From contig CP154956.1 in the NCBI GenBank assembly GCA_039621445.1, positions 97,716,406-97,780,405 of the forward strand: a DNA stretch of 64,000 nt. The letters are read 5' to 3'. The stretch's first letter is position 1; each line of letters opens with the position of its first letter. The position numbers and the translations under genes are program-made. Shown here in pieces: positions 33,039 through 43,263 of the stretch. The notes under the pieces are model-generated. The model did no database searches and was not told where the DNA came from. It saw nothing but the letters and a program-made list of their open reading frames with translations. This stretch comes from Euglena gracilis. Its lineage: Eukaryota > Euglenida > Euglenophyceae > Euglenales.

Positions 33039-33440
33039 AGTGTACGTCCCACCCCGGCTTTTCTACTTAAGGTTTTCCCCTGAAAAGCCCGTGGGGGGAG
33101 TAACAATAAAATTTGCTTCCCTTTTCCCCTTTTGAATGCAAAGCACACAAGCAGAAGAATTGGTGGGACCGCAGTCCCTTATATGATTGTGACTTTTGCT
33201 CTTTCGAGCTTTGTAAAAGAAAGAAAGAAAACTTCTATTCAAATGGGACTTCGCCCTCAGAATTCTAAAACAGAATTGCAAAGCACCAAACCCTGTAACC
33301 TTGAATTAGGAACCAGTTACTTTCGCTAAGCTTTCGCTAGCTCTGAGATTCTCTCTTTGTCTTATGGTTTTAATCATGCCACTGTGTACGGCCCGGCCGT
33401 AGCCAGGTTGTAGGCCGTAGCCCCTTGTATCTGGTACACA
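33039..33440 (-). repeat. Element C 5' LTR
   Basis: 402 bp. On the minus strand it starts TGTGTACC and ends GGACGTACACT, the same termini as the LTRs of B (429 bp), with an otherwise diverged interior. The D3 element begins immediately beyond 33440. Because the 3' LTR is absent the insertion site cannot be verified. Confidence 0.7.
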
Positions 33441-35841
33441 GTGCCATGGCAGAATGGCTGCCTGGTACACAGGTCCCCCAATTTTGTAAATTACTCACAA
33501 CAGCCTGAAAGCACTTTGACACCGTTTTAGACTGGGTTTTTCCCCAGGAAATTGTCAATGGACTGATTTTGTATTTGTTTCCCCTCCATGATTTTCCTGA
33601 CCAAAATCATGAAAAGAAGGTGCCATGTGGGGGGTGGCATTTTCTCCACTCTGCAGTTTTTGAACATGCCCCTATATGGGGTGATTTCAGGCAGGGGGTC
33701 CCTGGCACTTTTATTATTATTAAAGTCGGGCAACCAGGTGGCTGAATCCCAATAAGGGGTTAACGTTCAAACTTTGTTGTGGGGAAATGTTTTCAGTCTA
33801 GGGGAAAATTTTGAATTATTGCACCAGGGGGTTGGCATAGAGTCTCTCCATGTCTTCCAGTGGACACTGCAATGCATCCACTGCTGTGGCCTCCCAATGT
33901 GGCCACCTGGCCACAAATTTGGGCAGTTTTTTGTTTCCTTGGCAGCCAAACAAATCTATTTCCAACTGAATGATTTTTTGGAATACTGCCTTAGCCAATG
34001 AAAAAGGTGTGGGTCTAGGGAGTAATCCCCCCTGACCATTTCCCATCTGCTTATGGGATCTGCTAGGCATTTGACTGAATGAACCCAATTTACTTGAAAG
34101 TTTATGTTGCGCTCCATACCTCCTTTGTTGAAGGGTTCTTTTTCAGGTAATAGAAAATTGCCTTATTTTCCACTGACGGGGCACGGTTTCCCCTGGTTTG
34201 CTTAAAATTTTCACTGTGTTGATTGCTGCATGCAATTATTTGACGTTTACATGTAAAATGGAACTTTCTCTCCAAAATAGCTGGACAATACTTAAAGTGT
34301 AGATATCTAGCCCCCTCCACGCATGGTTGCTTCTGTCAGAGTTCACCTCTCTGGTTGCACCTAGGGGAAAGGTTGTGTCCCCAGCTGTCCAGCAGAATTT
34401 ATATTTCCCGTCATTGGGTTTTGATGTCTTGATAAATGAGGTGCTTTGAGTCCCGGGAGGCTCATAATTTGTAACGGGAAAATTGGCCAGAGAATCTGTG
34501 AAAGCCCTTAAAAGGGGCAGGGCCATCAGGTTCCACATCATTTGTCCCAAAATGGCAGCTAGCTAACTTTTTGACATGTAATTGTTTTTCACAATTTTTC
34601 CCAGTTCCTTCTTTATTTTCTTGACTTTTTGGGGGTACTTACAATTTTACTTCTTGAAATTTCAGTTGAAAGCCCAGAGGATTACAATTTGTGTGGGTGG
34701 GTTGAAGGGTTTATTTTTTGACATTTATTTTGTTCCTTGAATTCAATGAATCTTTTGTCACTGTGTTAAGATGACTTTGCAAAATTTTTTCGGGTGGTAG
34801 CCACCAGTAAAATGTCGTCCAGGTAAATAAACTCCTGGATGCCCCGTTTTCTCCAAAGTTTTTCGAATGTTTTCATAACCCCCATGAAAACCTGGGGCAT
34901 CACGTTTAGGACAAAACGTGGAATTCCCAGGTCTGTTCCCCCACCCGGTGTCTCAAATAGGGCCTGAGGGCTGTTTTTACTGGGATGTGGAAATGTGCAT
35001 CCTTTAAATCTACTTTGGCTGCCCAGTGGCCTTTTTGCAAAACTGGAAAAATGTTCTGGTTATGATCCATTCAGAAGGGTTTTACTTGGAAATGTTGATT
35101 TATTTCCCTGCAGCCGCTGATCATTCTGCATTATATTTCCCCCCCTTCTTCTTTTTGTTTTGATATCAAAAACCATGGGATTAAATGCTGGGTTTTGTAC
35201 ATTTTGTAATTCCAGACTCTTTTTTTTCTGAACCAGTTTTTTAGTAGTCCAGAAAATTTTTTTGCCCGATTCGAATCCAGGTTGGATCTGGTATTTGGGT
35301 GGGTGGATAATTTGGGAGAATTTACCAATGGCGGTTGAATGTCATCCTTGAGGTGCTGACAGGTTGCTTGGGGTACATTTTCTGCCATCATCTTAAGCTT
35401 TTTTGGAGCCTTTGGTGCTGGAGGGCTTCTCCCCATTGTTTCTCCTTTGCATTTATCTTTTCAGCAATGGATTTTTGGGGGCTGGGATGGGGTTGTTGGA
35501 CATGGTACAGCCCCTAGAGCCCCCAGGGATTGAGCATTTTGCAAAGTTAAATGATCCTTGGGGGATGCATGCATGCTATCCCTCTCCCCTCACACTCTCT
35601 CTGGATGGCCATTTTGCTGGGTTCCATACCATAGGGATTACTGCCCCTGTGTTGCCCAACTGGCCTCATTGCTGTTTATGTGGTTGGTTGCTATACCAAC
35701 CAACCACATACCAGGAGGGCCTCTGAGGGTCCCTCCTTGACAAATTAACCTTGGAATGAAGAAGCGTAAATGCTTTTAGGGGTTCTCACCCTTCCAACTG
35801 ATACTCCTTGAGAGAAAGTGGGCTTCCCTGGGGCTGATGAT
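33441..35841 (-). mobile_element. D3: DIRS-like fragment
   Basis: Collinear with D1 (about 3650-6040): methyltransferase-like region (AAKETKNCPNLWPGG and RWPHWEATAVDALQCPLEDM, 33800-33950), RNase H (34250-34550), RT region (34780-35100) and RT-proximal region (ATCQHLKDDIQPPLVNSP, 35131-35436). All frames are short and shifted. Its right end is interrupted at 35841 by the LTR of A', within a sequence equivalent to D1 near 6040; I did not find the missing remainder downstream of A'. Confidence 0.65.
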
Positions 35842-36275
35842 TGAAAAGGTGGCTTTGGCTACCTTCCCACTCCCCCTGACCTCCCTGGGCAGTGGAGTGA
35901 AAGAGACCTCCCTTTGCTCATTGAAGAAAGGTGCAAGAACCTGTACTCAAAATTAGCCCATGTGTCCTTTATGGCGGGGGGCCTTCCACAAAGGAGTCCT
36001 CCCAACGCCCCAACCCCCCCACCATTCACCACCAACCGCACAACCACACCCAGCACATTCCCACTAGGACTTGTCGGACTTCTTGTGTACATATGTCTTA
36101 CCTTTTGTGCACAGGCTGCCCTTCGTGCTTTTGCAGTCAATGTGTTTTCTGCTTGTGGTTTGGAAGTAAAAGTGCCACAAAGAGGATTTTGGAAAATGAG
36201 GGCCAACGGAGAAGAGAGTACAAAAACACGATCCTACGCAAGCTGAGTCCAAGAAGAAAGACTTAAAGCTTTACA
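35842..36275 (+). repeat. A' 5' LTR (second chromovirus copy)
   Basis: About 434 bp, starting TGAAAAGGTGGC and ending CTTTACA, matching both LTRs of A with scattered changes. It is followed at 36278 by TGGTTAGCAG, the primer site with one extra T, and by leader sequence like that of A (15200-15240). The element continues at 53164 beyond inserted element B. Confidence 0.8.
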
Positions 36276-36339
36276 ATTGGTTAGCAGAAAGGTATCCTCT
36301 ACCTCGCCTGCTGTCCTATCCTACCCGAGGTGGTCGCTG

Positions 36340-36768
36340 AGTGTACGTCCAAAGCTTTCCCTTTTCCCCTTTTTGGAACTTTCTGTAAAAGCCTTTCGCT
36401 TTCGCCTTGGTGCGCAGCCTACTTATGGTAGGGAAAAGTCTTTGGAGTAACGAAAAGTGGTTTTCCCCTTTTCTTCCCAATTCCCCAAGAAGCAAAGCAC
36501 AAAGCAAAGATTCAGAAGTTTTCTTCTGAGATCAAAGTTGATTGTTCTGAGGGTTTTTCCCTCTGACAAAACCAATGGTGAAACTTGGAGATTGTGAGAG
36601 TAAAGAATACCACCTGTGGGGGAAGGAGAGAAAAGTGCTGACGTGTCCAGGGGCAGATCCCAGAAGGGTCTGCCACGATCTTACCAGCTGTGGGTTTCCA
36701 CAGTGGTGCGACCGTCACAGAACCCACTCTGCAGATATCCTACAGAGCTGGGACGTGCCTGGTACACA
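36340..36768 (-). repeat. Element B 3' LTR
   Basis: 429 bp; on the minus strand it begins TGTGTACCAGG and ends GGACGTACACT. It matches 52730-53158 base for base as far as I can read. It contains two small hairpins, GAGGG-TTTTT-CCCTC at 36549-36563 and CTGTGG-GTTT-CCACAG at 36688-36703. ORFs inside it are not genes. Confidence 0.9.
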
Positions 36769-36780
36769 TCCCCCTCCCAG
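36769..36780 (-). other. Element B polypurine tract
   Basis: On the minus strand CTGGGAGGGGGA directly precedes the 3' LTR start TGTGTACC. This is the expected primer for plus-strand DNA synthesis and fixes the LTR border. Confidence 0.75.
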
Positions 36781-37662
36781 GGCTACGCCCGATTTCCTTC
36801 ATGGACCAGGGTTTCCCAGTCCAGTCAGGATATCTGACGCTGCCCCAGGTGGGGTTCACTTCTCCATTCGGTGTCTCTCCTTTCCGCACAGTGGCATCCA
36901 CCCAAAGCCCAAAAACGCGCAAAAGGTTAGCCGCGTTTCGCGGTTACCTATTAGCCGTTTCGGCTTAGGTGGGGTGTGTAAAAGCCCACTGTGGGAAACG
37001 GGGCTTGGCAGGTTTCCTGACAAAGTGTCCCATCCACCCAGTTTGGGTGTGCCAAAGGCACGCGGGGTTGGTCAAGCGATTCGCTGAAAACCCAAGGGAG
37101 AGGTGTGGAAGGGGGGGGGCAGGCTCTTATCCTGGTCATACCCGGATAAGGCTCCTAGGCGGTCATATCCGCACTAGGAAACAAAAGCCTACTTACAAAA
37201 CCGACTGCCGGCGACAGCTTTGCGGGGGTGGGGGGAAAGTAGGGAGGAGAGGGGGGCTGGCTTAGGCCAGAATAGAATTTTTGCTGTCTGGCAGCCTTAA
37301 GGGCCTTAGGGCTGAAAAGTGACAAGTTGGCCTATTATTACGGCGTGCGCGCTGTATGCTGTGCGTCACTTAGCGGCTTGCCAGGTTTCCCGGCTGCCAA
37401 GGTCTTCACAGCAGTAGCTCCTTCACGACGCAATAAGAGGCGATTACCTCTCGCAGACGGTTTCCGTCCGCATGGTCACTGGTATAATGGGTTGGCAGGG
37501 GGGGGGGGGCTCTTGGATGCTTCCATCCAGAGCGCTGAGGGACACAGACCCAGGTTCATCCCAGGGCTGTTTAGCGATTTCCGCTTCCAGTGTATATATA
37601 TATAGTGTATGAGCTCCATGAAGGCGCTTACCTTACATGGGCTTGGTAATGCCGTTTCGGCA
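36781..37662 (-). other. Element B 3' untranslated region
   Basis: About 880 bp between ORF4 and the polypurine tract with no convincing ORF. It contains G/C runs near 37107 and 37500 and a number of short hairpins. Confidence 0.5.
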
Positions 37663-40600
37663 TTACATCCGCTCCAGCCGCCAATAGTCATGGCGGGAGT
37701 CCAAGGGATCTTCCACAAGGACCATCTGGAATTGTGGTGGCTGTGGCCTGTCGACAAGCCAGGTTTCTGGCGAGTCGTAGTCGAAATCAGGTGCGATCCA
37801 GTCCCGAACCCATCCTTCGGGTACTGTCTGCTTGGTGGCACTCGCTCTTTCCGCGAGAAACCACTGCAGCTTCTCCCAGAATTTCCTGGGCAGAGTTGCT
37901 GGCCAGATGAAGTAGTTTCTCCGAGGGTGATTGGCTGACACCTGCGGGGCATTCCCCGGGTGGAAGTCAATGGGAACGTGGTAGGCGCATTCCGCCCGGA
38001 CTGTATGGGGTCGCAATACGGCCCCTAGCCAGTCCTTCCAGGTCATCCCGTGTTTTTCGGGTGGCCATTGTGGTAGGCACCAGCGACCGTTTCGGTCCTG
38101 GGTTGTGAACAGGCGGAAAAGTATATTTTCCCTGTCCGCTGTTTCCCAGAGGTAAGGTAATCTTACCCCTGCTTCCTCAGCAGCGAGGCGTATCGCCCCA
38201 CTGTCGATCTGCCACCCACGGGCCATTCCCGTGTGGCGGTAGTCGTCGAGCTTGAGGTTGGCATATTTGAAGAAGTCCTTGAACTTTTTGTTCAAGGTGG
38301 AGTATTCCTCCAGTGGCTTCTCGGCACTCGGCACGATTGTGCGAACTGCGCCTTCCGCAGTGTGCCAGAAGGTACCTCGCAGGCAGTTGACGCAGAGTAC
38401 TGGTACATTCGTACCATCTCGTTCCGTGTAGCAAAAATTGTGCTTGTGGGTCCAACTGTCCACGCACTTGGCGCATACCAAGGCGGCACAGTTGGGTATG
38501 TACATATCCTTGTGGAACGATTTCCGCTCCACAGGGTTGCACACATGGACGAGGGGTAATCCCAAGTCAGGGGCACTGTTGTACATCCTGTGGCAAACAG
38601 TGCAGAGCCACACAAATCGGTTTTCCGATGTTCTGTCGACGAGGAATTCCTCGCCAAAGTATTGGGCCAAAACACGTGGTGATCTGGAATTGTAATAATT
38701 CCAGGTGACATTCTGGTCAAAGGACCATTTCCGTCCTTGACAGAACAGTGGTTCAATCCACCGATTGAGGCATTGGTCTGTTCGCAGCTTGTGTTCGATC
38801 ATCATGTACCTGTTTTTCAGGTCATGAGTCTCAGGATCATCCTGAGTCATCGCATTCCAGTCGATGACAACTTCGCCTTCCGAAGGTGTCATAGTCGTAG
38901 AGGCGCGGGATTTTCCCTGCCCCTTCGTAGGTGGTTTCGGCTGTGAGGTTTTCCCATAGCCGGATGATGTGACCTGTGTGAATCCTCCTCCCGAGGCTAA
39001 TCCTCGAGAAGAAGATGCACCCTGGCCTCCAGCACCACCACCGCCTTTCGGTGGGGGCTGATCACCTCGTTTAGCTGAGGGTTTGCAAGGCGCGGCACCG
39101 GGCTTTGATTTGGCCGGGGCCTTCGGACTTCCGCTTTCCGGAGCATCCGAGGGTCGCCGTTCGGCGTCACGCTTGCTTGACCAGGTGCGTGGTGACGGCT
39201 GGGCCGGGGGTCTTTTCCCCGACACCGAGCGTCGTTGACCTTCAGCAGGGGTTTCCCGAGCTGAGGGTCGCCCTACGCGTTCCTTCGCTGCGCTCGTGGG
39301 TTTCCCAGGAGCAGCCGTGGAAGATGGTGTGGGCGTCGCCGCTGCACTTCGCGTTGGCGGAGTCTGTGGTGGGGGCATGGATGTCCGTGCAGCCTGTTTT
39401 TCAGGTGCCGGTGTCCGTGTGCCCGCACGCGTCGGTGCAGTGACCGCGGTGTGTGGAGGTACGGGCTCATCCCGTGCCTCTGATCCCGCTACCGGTGCTA
39501 ATGTAGGTTCATCCTGCACTGGCACGGGTAGCGTTGTCACCACGGACATTGCCGTTGGTTCGCCCTCCGTCCGTGTCGTTTCCGACACCGGCGGTGGCGC
39601 GGCCATTGGGGGAGGTTCATCCTCCTCCATGGCTGCAGCTTCAGTTGTTTCGTCCGCTGGCTGGGCCGTTTCTGCCGCAGCAGTGGAAGAGCTAGCTGCA
39701 GTGCCACGTGGGGTGACAACTGCGATCAGTGATCGCAAACCACCGAGTACACGTCCGCCCAGTGAGGGGCGCCGTTCAGGTCCTTCCCCTGAAGTGGGCT
39801 CCTCCACTGGCTCCTCTGTCGTCGGGATTTCCCCGGGGACAGGAAGCTTGAGGCGTAATACCTCAGGCGTAGGGGTTACCGTCTCCGGCGGGTTTTCCCG
39901 CGGAGGGGTCGGTCCGCCAGGCGTACCCAGCGAGGATGGTGACAGTGGGACAGGCGTCAGTTCACCTCTCGGTGATCCTGGGCGCTGGGCGGTTTCCGCC
40001 ACAGTGTCCAGCATCACGACCGACGGGCTACGGGTTTCCCGTGCCGGGGGTTCCGCGGGCTGAGGTTCATCCTCGGCCATTGGGACCGCTTCTCCTGTCT
40101 CCTCCGCTTCCAGAGGGGACTCCTCTGTGTGTAGTTGGGCTGCAGAACGCGGGTCTTCCCTGCTTCTGTAGCACCCTTGGGCATTTGACAGGCGGAAAAA
40201 GCTAATACTTTCACTCCTGTCAGAGTTGGGGTATGGAGGTGGCCACGACGCTCGCACCCAGCTTCCGGGTGGAGGTTGAGGCTCATCCTCGTTGATCAGG
40301 CAGAGGTCTTCCCACTGCGATCGACGGGCCTCACCCATACCATACTCTCCCGTTTCTTCCAGGAAAGCTGGCAGTGGTACTGCGTAGCGAGGTTGGCTTA
40401 GCTCGCGGGGAGCGAAGAACACTTCGAACTCCTGCCAGTCCAGGATTTCCCCGAACTGGCTCTGCAGGTGTTCCCGGAGGCCGATTTCTGCCCCCGTCCA
40501 GTCCGGCCGCAGGTTTATCCTGCGTCGGTCTGGATCATACGGTCTGGCATCTACCTCGGTGTATCCCCGAGGTATCCACTTCCTGTGGATATCCACATCG

Positions 40601-43101
40601 GTGGTCATCTGCTCCAGGAAATATATATATACTTCCAGGACGTAGGTAATCCACGCCCTGTGCCAGTATTGTTGGAGCAGAAATATTTTCTGCCGGTGCT
40701 GTTTCAGCACCTTCCGGTCTTGCGTTCCAATCTGGGGTTTCCGGCACTGATGCAGGAGGAATCTCCTGGTCGGTGGGCTGCCGGCATTCTCGGCAGTCGG
40801 AGGCGGTTTTCCGCGCTCCCCGAAACCCCAGAAGTCAACAATGTGGACTTCCTTGCAAAACCGGCATTCCAGTTTGTATCGTTGAGGGTAGGCGAGGTCC
40901 ACGTCCAGTACCTTGAACAGCATGCCATACATGCTGTCCAAGAATACTTGGAGGTTGTTTGTGAACATTACCGCAGCCTGCGCCTGGAGTTTCTCCGGCA
41001 GGGGGTAATATTTCCACTGGATTCCCAGTGCGCTGACGGAATACATGTGGTTGAAGATTTCCTTCAACTGTGCTACGAATGTTTCATCGTCTTCACATGT
41101 GTTCAAACAATCGATGTATGTCAGACCGTTTCGGTCGGTGAAAATGCCAAAGTTCTGGCAGGGATATCCCAACCAGAACCAGAGTTCCCAGAAACCAGAC
41201 ATCTGGTCCAGGACCATTTCATCCGAATGAGGGTATCCCTCAAACGGATGAAGTTCGGTACTGTAGATGAATCGTTTGCAGTGATCGTGCATACGATCCT
41301 GCACCACTGCGAGCACCGCTTCCGGTGGTCGGTGGATCACGTTGCCAGCACGCGTGTACTTTTCGAGATCCTGGTCGATTTTCGGCCAGATTTCATCCAA
41401 GTAATCGAACAGCTGGTCAGCGTCGTAATCCTTCGTTTTCGAAGGTTCGGCGGCTTTTCCGCCTTTTCCTGCTGGGGGTCCGGCAGATTTTCCGCCTTTG
41501 CCTGGAGGTGGTCCAGCGGGTTTTCCGCCTTTCCCAGATGGGGCTTTCCCACCTTTCTCCTGGCCTTTACCTTTACCCTTACCCTTGCCTTTTCCTTTAC
41601 CCTTGCCCTTCGTGTTGGACAGCCATTCTATCGTCGCCCGATATGGGTCCCAATATTCCCAGTATTCTGGGTCTTCTTCTGTATACACAGGATAAGTCAC
41701 GGATTCCGTGCTTGGTGTTCGAGCAAATTCCTGCTCAGCATCACCACGATTCGAGTAAACCGGTGCGACTGGGGATGGTCGAGTTTCTCGACGTGCCCGT
41801 TCTGCCGTCACGTCGGGCGCTGGCGGAGCTTCCTCCTCAGCGTCGACGCGCATCGCCGCGGGCGGATTTTCCGACCTCGGCGAGCGGCGTTGTGGCTGCG
41901 GCGTCAGATTTTCCGGGCCGCGGTCACGTTTGCCGGCGGCAGAGCTTGTGGGTCGTGCTGGTGGCGCTTCCGCCACAGCCACGTCCCGCTGTCGCGCTGG
42001 TTGACTTAACCGTGATGGAGCTGGGACTCCTGTGAGAGCCGACACAGCAGCATCATACTGCTGGCGCTCTTCCCGTGTCATTTCCGCCCGGGCAGGGTAT
42101 CCCTGGCCAGCGGAAACAGGGGGGCGACGTGCGATTTGTCGTTGGATCGTCACAGCATATTCATACTGTTGACGGTCCTCCTCAGTCTCGAACGGCCGAC
42201 CAGTCCACGGGTTAACGGGTTCATCCCGTGCCGGGGGAACTGGTGCCGCACGAGGCGCTGTCGCGGCTTCCCGCGGACGAGCGCTTCGGGCAGAGTCAGA
42301 CGTCGGGGGAGGATTTCCCTCCGCAGGACGTCGTGGGATAGGGTCAGGTATGGTTGGGTGGGGTTGAGGTGGATATACGTACTGATCCCGTGGCATTGGC
42401 GCCTCCTGGGGATAATCCCCAGAGACGGTGTACTGAGACACAGGCTCCTGCGCAGGATAATCCCGCCGGGGCACGCGCTCAGGGGATCGAAAAATACTTT
42501 CTTTTACACGTGGGTGTTCACTCCGGACAGGTGCTTCCACCGTCTCTTCCTCGGGTAATCCGGGGGAGTGAGCACGAAAATGTGCAGTGTAAGTGCCAAC
42601 GGGTGGTACCTGCCTGGCGACCTGTGGCGGGACTTCCACGCCCAGGTCACGCATGGTAATGTCTGCCGCGAATCCCGACGCGTCCGGGTCGGTGTAATAC
42701 ACCAGACCGGTCATCGTCGCCTGGGCGCACATACACCACAGGGCTGGAGGGGTATTCGCGATAGTCAAAACTTTACGGCAGTGGTCATCCCACAATGCCT
42801 GTGTGAGTTGGTCTGGTGCCGGGTTTGCGCTCATACGCATAACCCGGTTCATCGTCTCCGCCGTGCGGTGGATCATCACACCCGCATACGGTGGGAGGCG
42901 ACGAGAGCCTGATGGCTGAGATGGCCGCGCTTCCGCGGGCATCTGGGTCATCCTGCTACTGCTGCTGGCTTCAGGGTTTCCCTGAGCCGCAGTCCGTGCA
43001 GGTGGCTGCGTACCGTATCGGTACGCATACTGGTCAGGTTGAGGGTGAGTGGTGGGGTGGTAAGGCGGTCCTCCGCCTGGCTGCCTTCCACCGGGCAGCA
43101 T
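37663..43101 (-). CDS. Element B ORF4: 1812-residue protein of unknown function
   Basis: A single uninterrupted frame starting MLPGGRQPGGG, 162 bp after pol. Layout: an N-terminal globular part (about 60-200, with ETMNRVMRMSANPAPDQLTQ and ITMRDLGVEVPP); a Pro/Arg-rich disordered stretch; a KGKGKG tract at about 497-515; a globular part at about 570-870 with FDYLDEIWPKID and a Cx2C pair at 746/749; a second disordered stretch to about 1390; and a C-terminal globular part with a Cys/His cluster at about 1500-1580 (CTVCHRM, then CAALVCAKC, CVNC) that looks like a zinc-binding module. I see no signal peptide or membrane segment, so it does not look like Env despite its position. I recognise no enzyme. 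A diverged fragment lies at 14048. Confidence 0.8.
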   Translation of the reverse strand: MLPGGRQPGGGPPYHPTTHPQPDQYAYRYGTQPPARTAAQGNPEASSSSRMTQMPAEARPSQPSGSRRLPPYAGVMIHRTAETMNRVMRMSANPAPDQLTQALWDDHCRKVLTIANTPPALWCMCAQATMTGLVYYTDPDASGFAADITMRDLGVEVPPQVARQVPPVGTYTAHFRAHSPGLPEEETVEAPVRSEHPRVKESIFRSPERVPRRDYPAQEPVSQYTVSGDYPQEAPMPRDQYVYPPQPHPTIPDPIPRRPAEGNPPPTSDSARSARPREAATAPRAAPVPPARDEPVNPWTGRPFETEEDRQQYEYAVTIQRQIARRPPVSAGQGYPARAEMTREERQQYDAAVSALTGVPAPSRLSQPARQRDVAVAEAPPARPTSSAAGKRDRGPENLTPQPQRRSPRSENPPAAMRVDAEEEAPPAPDVTAERARRETRPSPVAPVYSNRGDAEQEFARTPSTESVTYPVYTEEDPEYWEYWDPYRATIEWLSNTKGKGKGKGKGKGKGKGQEKGGKAPSGKGGKPAGPPPGKGGKSAGPPAGKGGKAAEPSKTKDYDADQLFDYLDEIWPKIDQDLEKYTRAGNVIHRPPEAVLAVVQDRMHDHCKRFIYSTELHPFEGYPHSDEMVLDQMSGFWELWFWLGYPCQNFGIFTDRNGLTYIDCLNTCEDDETFVAQLKEIFNHMYSVSALGIQWKYYPLPEKLQAQAAVMFTNNLQVFLDSMYGMLFKVLDVDLAYPQRYKLECRFCKEVHIVDFWGFGERGKPPPTAENAGSPPTRRFLLHQCRKPQIGTQDRKVLKQHRQKIFLLQQYWHRAWITYVLEVYIYFLEQMTTDVDIHRKWIPRGYTEVDARPYDPDRRRINLRPDWTGAEIGLREHLQSQFGEILDWQEFEVFFAPRELSQPRYAVPLPAFLEETGEYGMGEARRSQWEDLCLINEDEPQPPPGSWVRASWPPPYPNSDRSESISFFRLSNAQGCYRSREDPRSAAQLHTEESPLEAEETGEAVPMAEDEPQPAEPPARETRSPSVVMLDTVAETAQRPGSPRGELTPVPLSPSSLGTPGGPTPPRENPPETVTPTPEVLRLKLPVPGEIPTTEEPVEEPTSGEGPERRPSLGGRVLGGLRSLIAVVTPRGTAASSSTAAAETAQPADETTEAAAMEEDEPPPMAAPPPVSETTRTEGEPTAMSVVTTLPVPVQDEPTLAPVAGSEARDEPVPPHTAVTAPTRAGTRTPAPEKQAARTSMPPPQTPPTRSAAATPTPSSTAAPGKPTSAAKERVGRPSARETPAEGQRRSVSGKRPPAQPSPRTWSSKRDAERRPSDAPESGSPKAPAKSKPGAAPCKPSAKRGDQPPPKGGGGAGGQGASSSRGLASGGGFTQVTSSGYGKTSQPKPPTKGQGKSRASTTMTPSEGEVVIDWNAMTQDDPETHDLKNRYMMIEHKLRTDQCLNRWIEPLFCQGRKWSFDQNVTWNYYNSRSPRVLAQYFGEEFLVDRTSENRFVWLCTVCHRMYNSAPDLGLPLVHVCNPVERKSFHKDMYIPNCAALVCAKCVDSWTHKHNFCYTERDGTNVPVLCVNCLRGTFWHTAEGAVRTIVPSAEKPLEEYSTLNKKFKDFFKYANLKLDDYRHTGMARGWQIDSGAIRLAAEEAGVRLPYLWETADRENILFRLFTTQDRNGRWCLPQWPPEKHGMTWKDWLGAVLRPHTVRAECAYHVPIDFHPGNAPQVSANHPRRNYFIWPATLPRKFWEKLQWFLAERASATKQTVPEGWVRDWIAPDFDYDSPETWLVDRPQPPQFQMVLVEDPLDSRHDYWRLERM

Positions 43102-43263
43102 GATACAGCCCGGGGTCGGTACGGTGGGATGTTTGGGTTGTTTGTTGTAAGGTGTGTGAGGGTAACCGCTTGATTATTATTTGGTAAAAAGTCTGCGGAA
43201 AGAAAGAATGATAAGAATCAATGATAAAAAGAAGATAAAACAACATGGGTTTCCCATGCGTTC
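43102..43263 (-). other. pol-ORF4 spacer
   Basis: 162 bp between the pol stop and the ORF4 start. It holds a perfect hairpin CATGGG-TTT-CCCATG at 43244-43258, just after the pol stop. How ORF4 is translated (splicing, subgenomic RNA or re-initiation) is not visible. Confidence 0.45.

Larger units (their letters stand above)
27106..33440 (-). mobile_element. C: 5'-part copy of giant family B
   Basis: On the minus strand: 5' LTR (33440-33039), primer binding site, ORF1 and coiled coil, Gag with two zinc knuckles, stop, then protease and the start of Pol. It breaks off at about 27106, where D2 begins. It is an older relative of B with better-kept Gag frames and is useful for reading B. No 3' LTR, RT or ORF4 remains. 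Confidence 0.8.

Noticed and set aside
33390-33450. ACTGTGTAC...GTACACAGT inverted pair as a separate small element
   Set aside because: The right part is the LTR terminus of C; the left part lies within the same LTR and is best explained as an internal hairpin.
36575-37087. 170-codon plus-strand ORF starting in the B 3' LTR
   Set aside because: Crosses the LTR border, is antisense to the element and lacks a domain; the LTR part repeats at 52965.
39296-42035. 255- and 513-codon plus-strand ORFs
   Set aside because: Antisense shadows of ORF4, whose biased codons keep the opposite strand open.
37663-43101. ORF4 as a retroviral-type envelope gene
   Set aside because: No signal peptide, transmembrane segment or cleavage site is visible; composition is disordered and Pro/Arg/Gly-rich with a Cys/His cluster.
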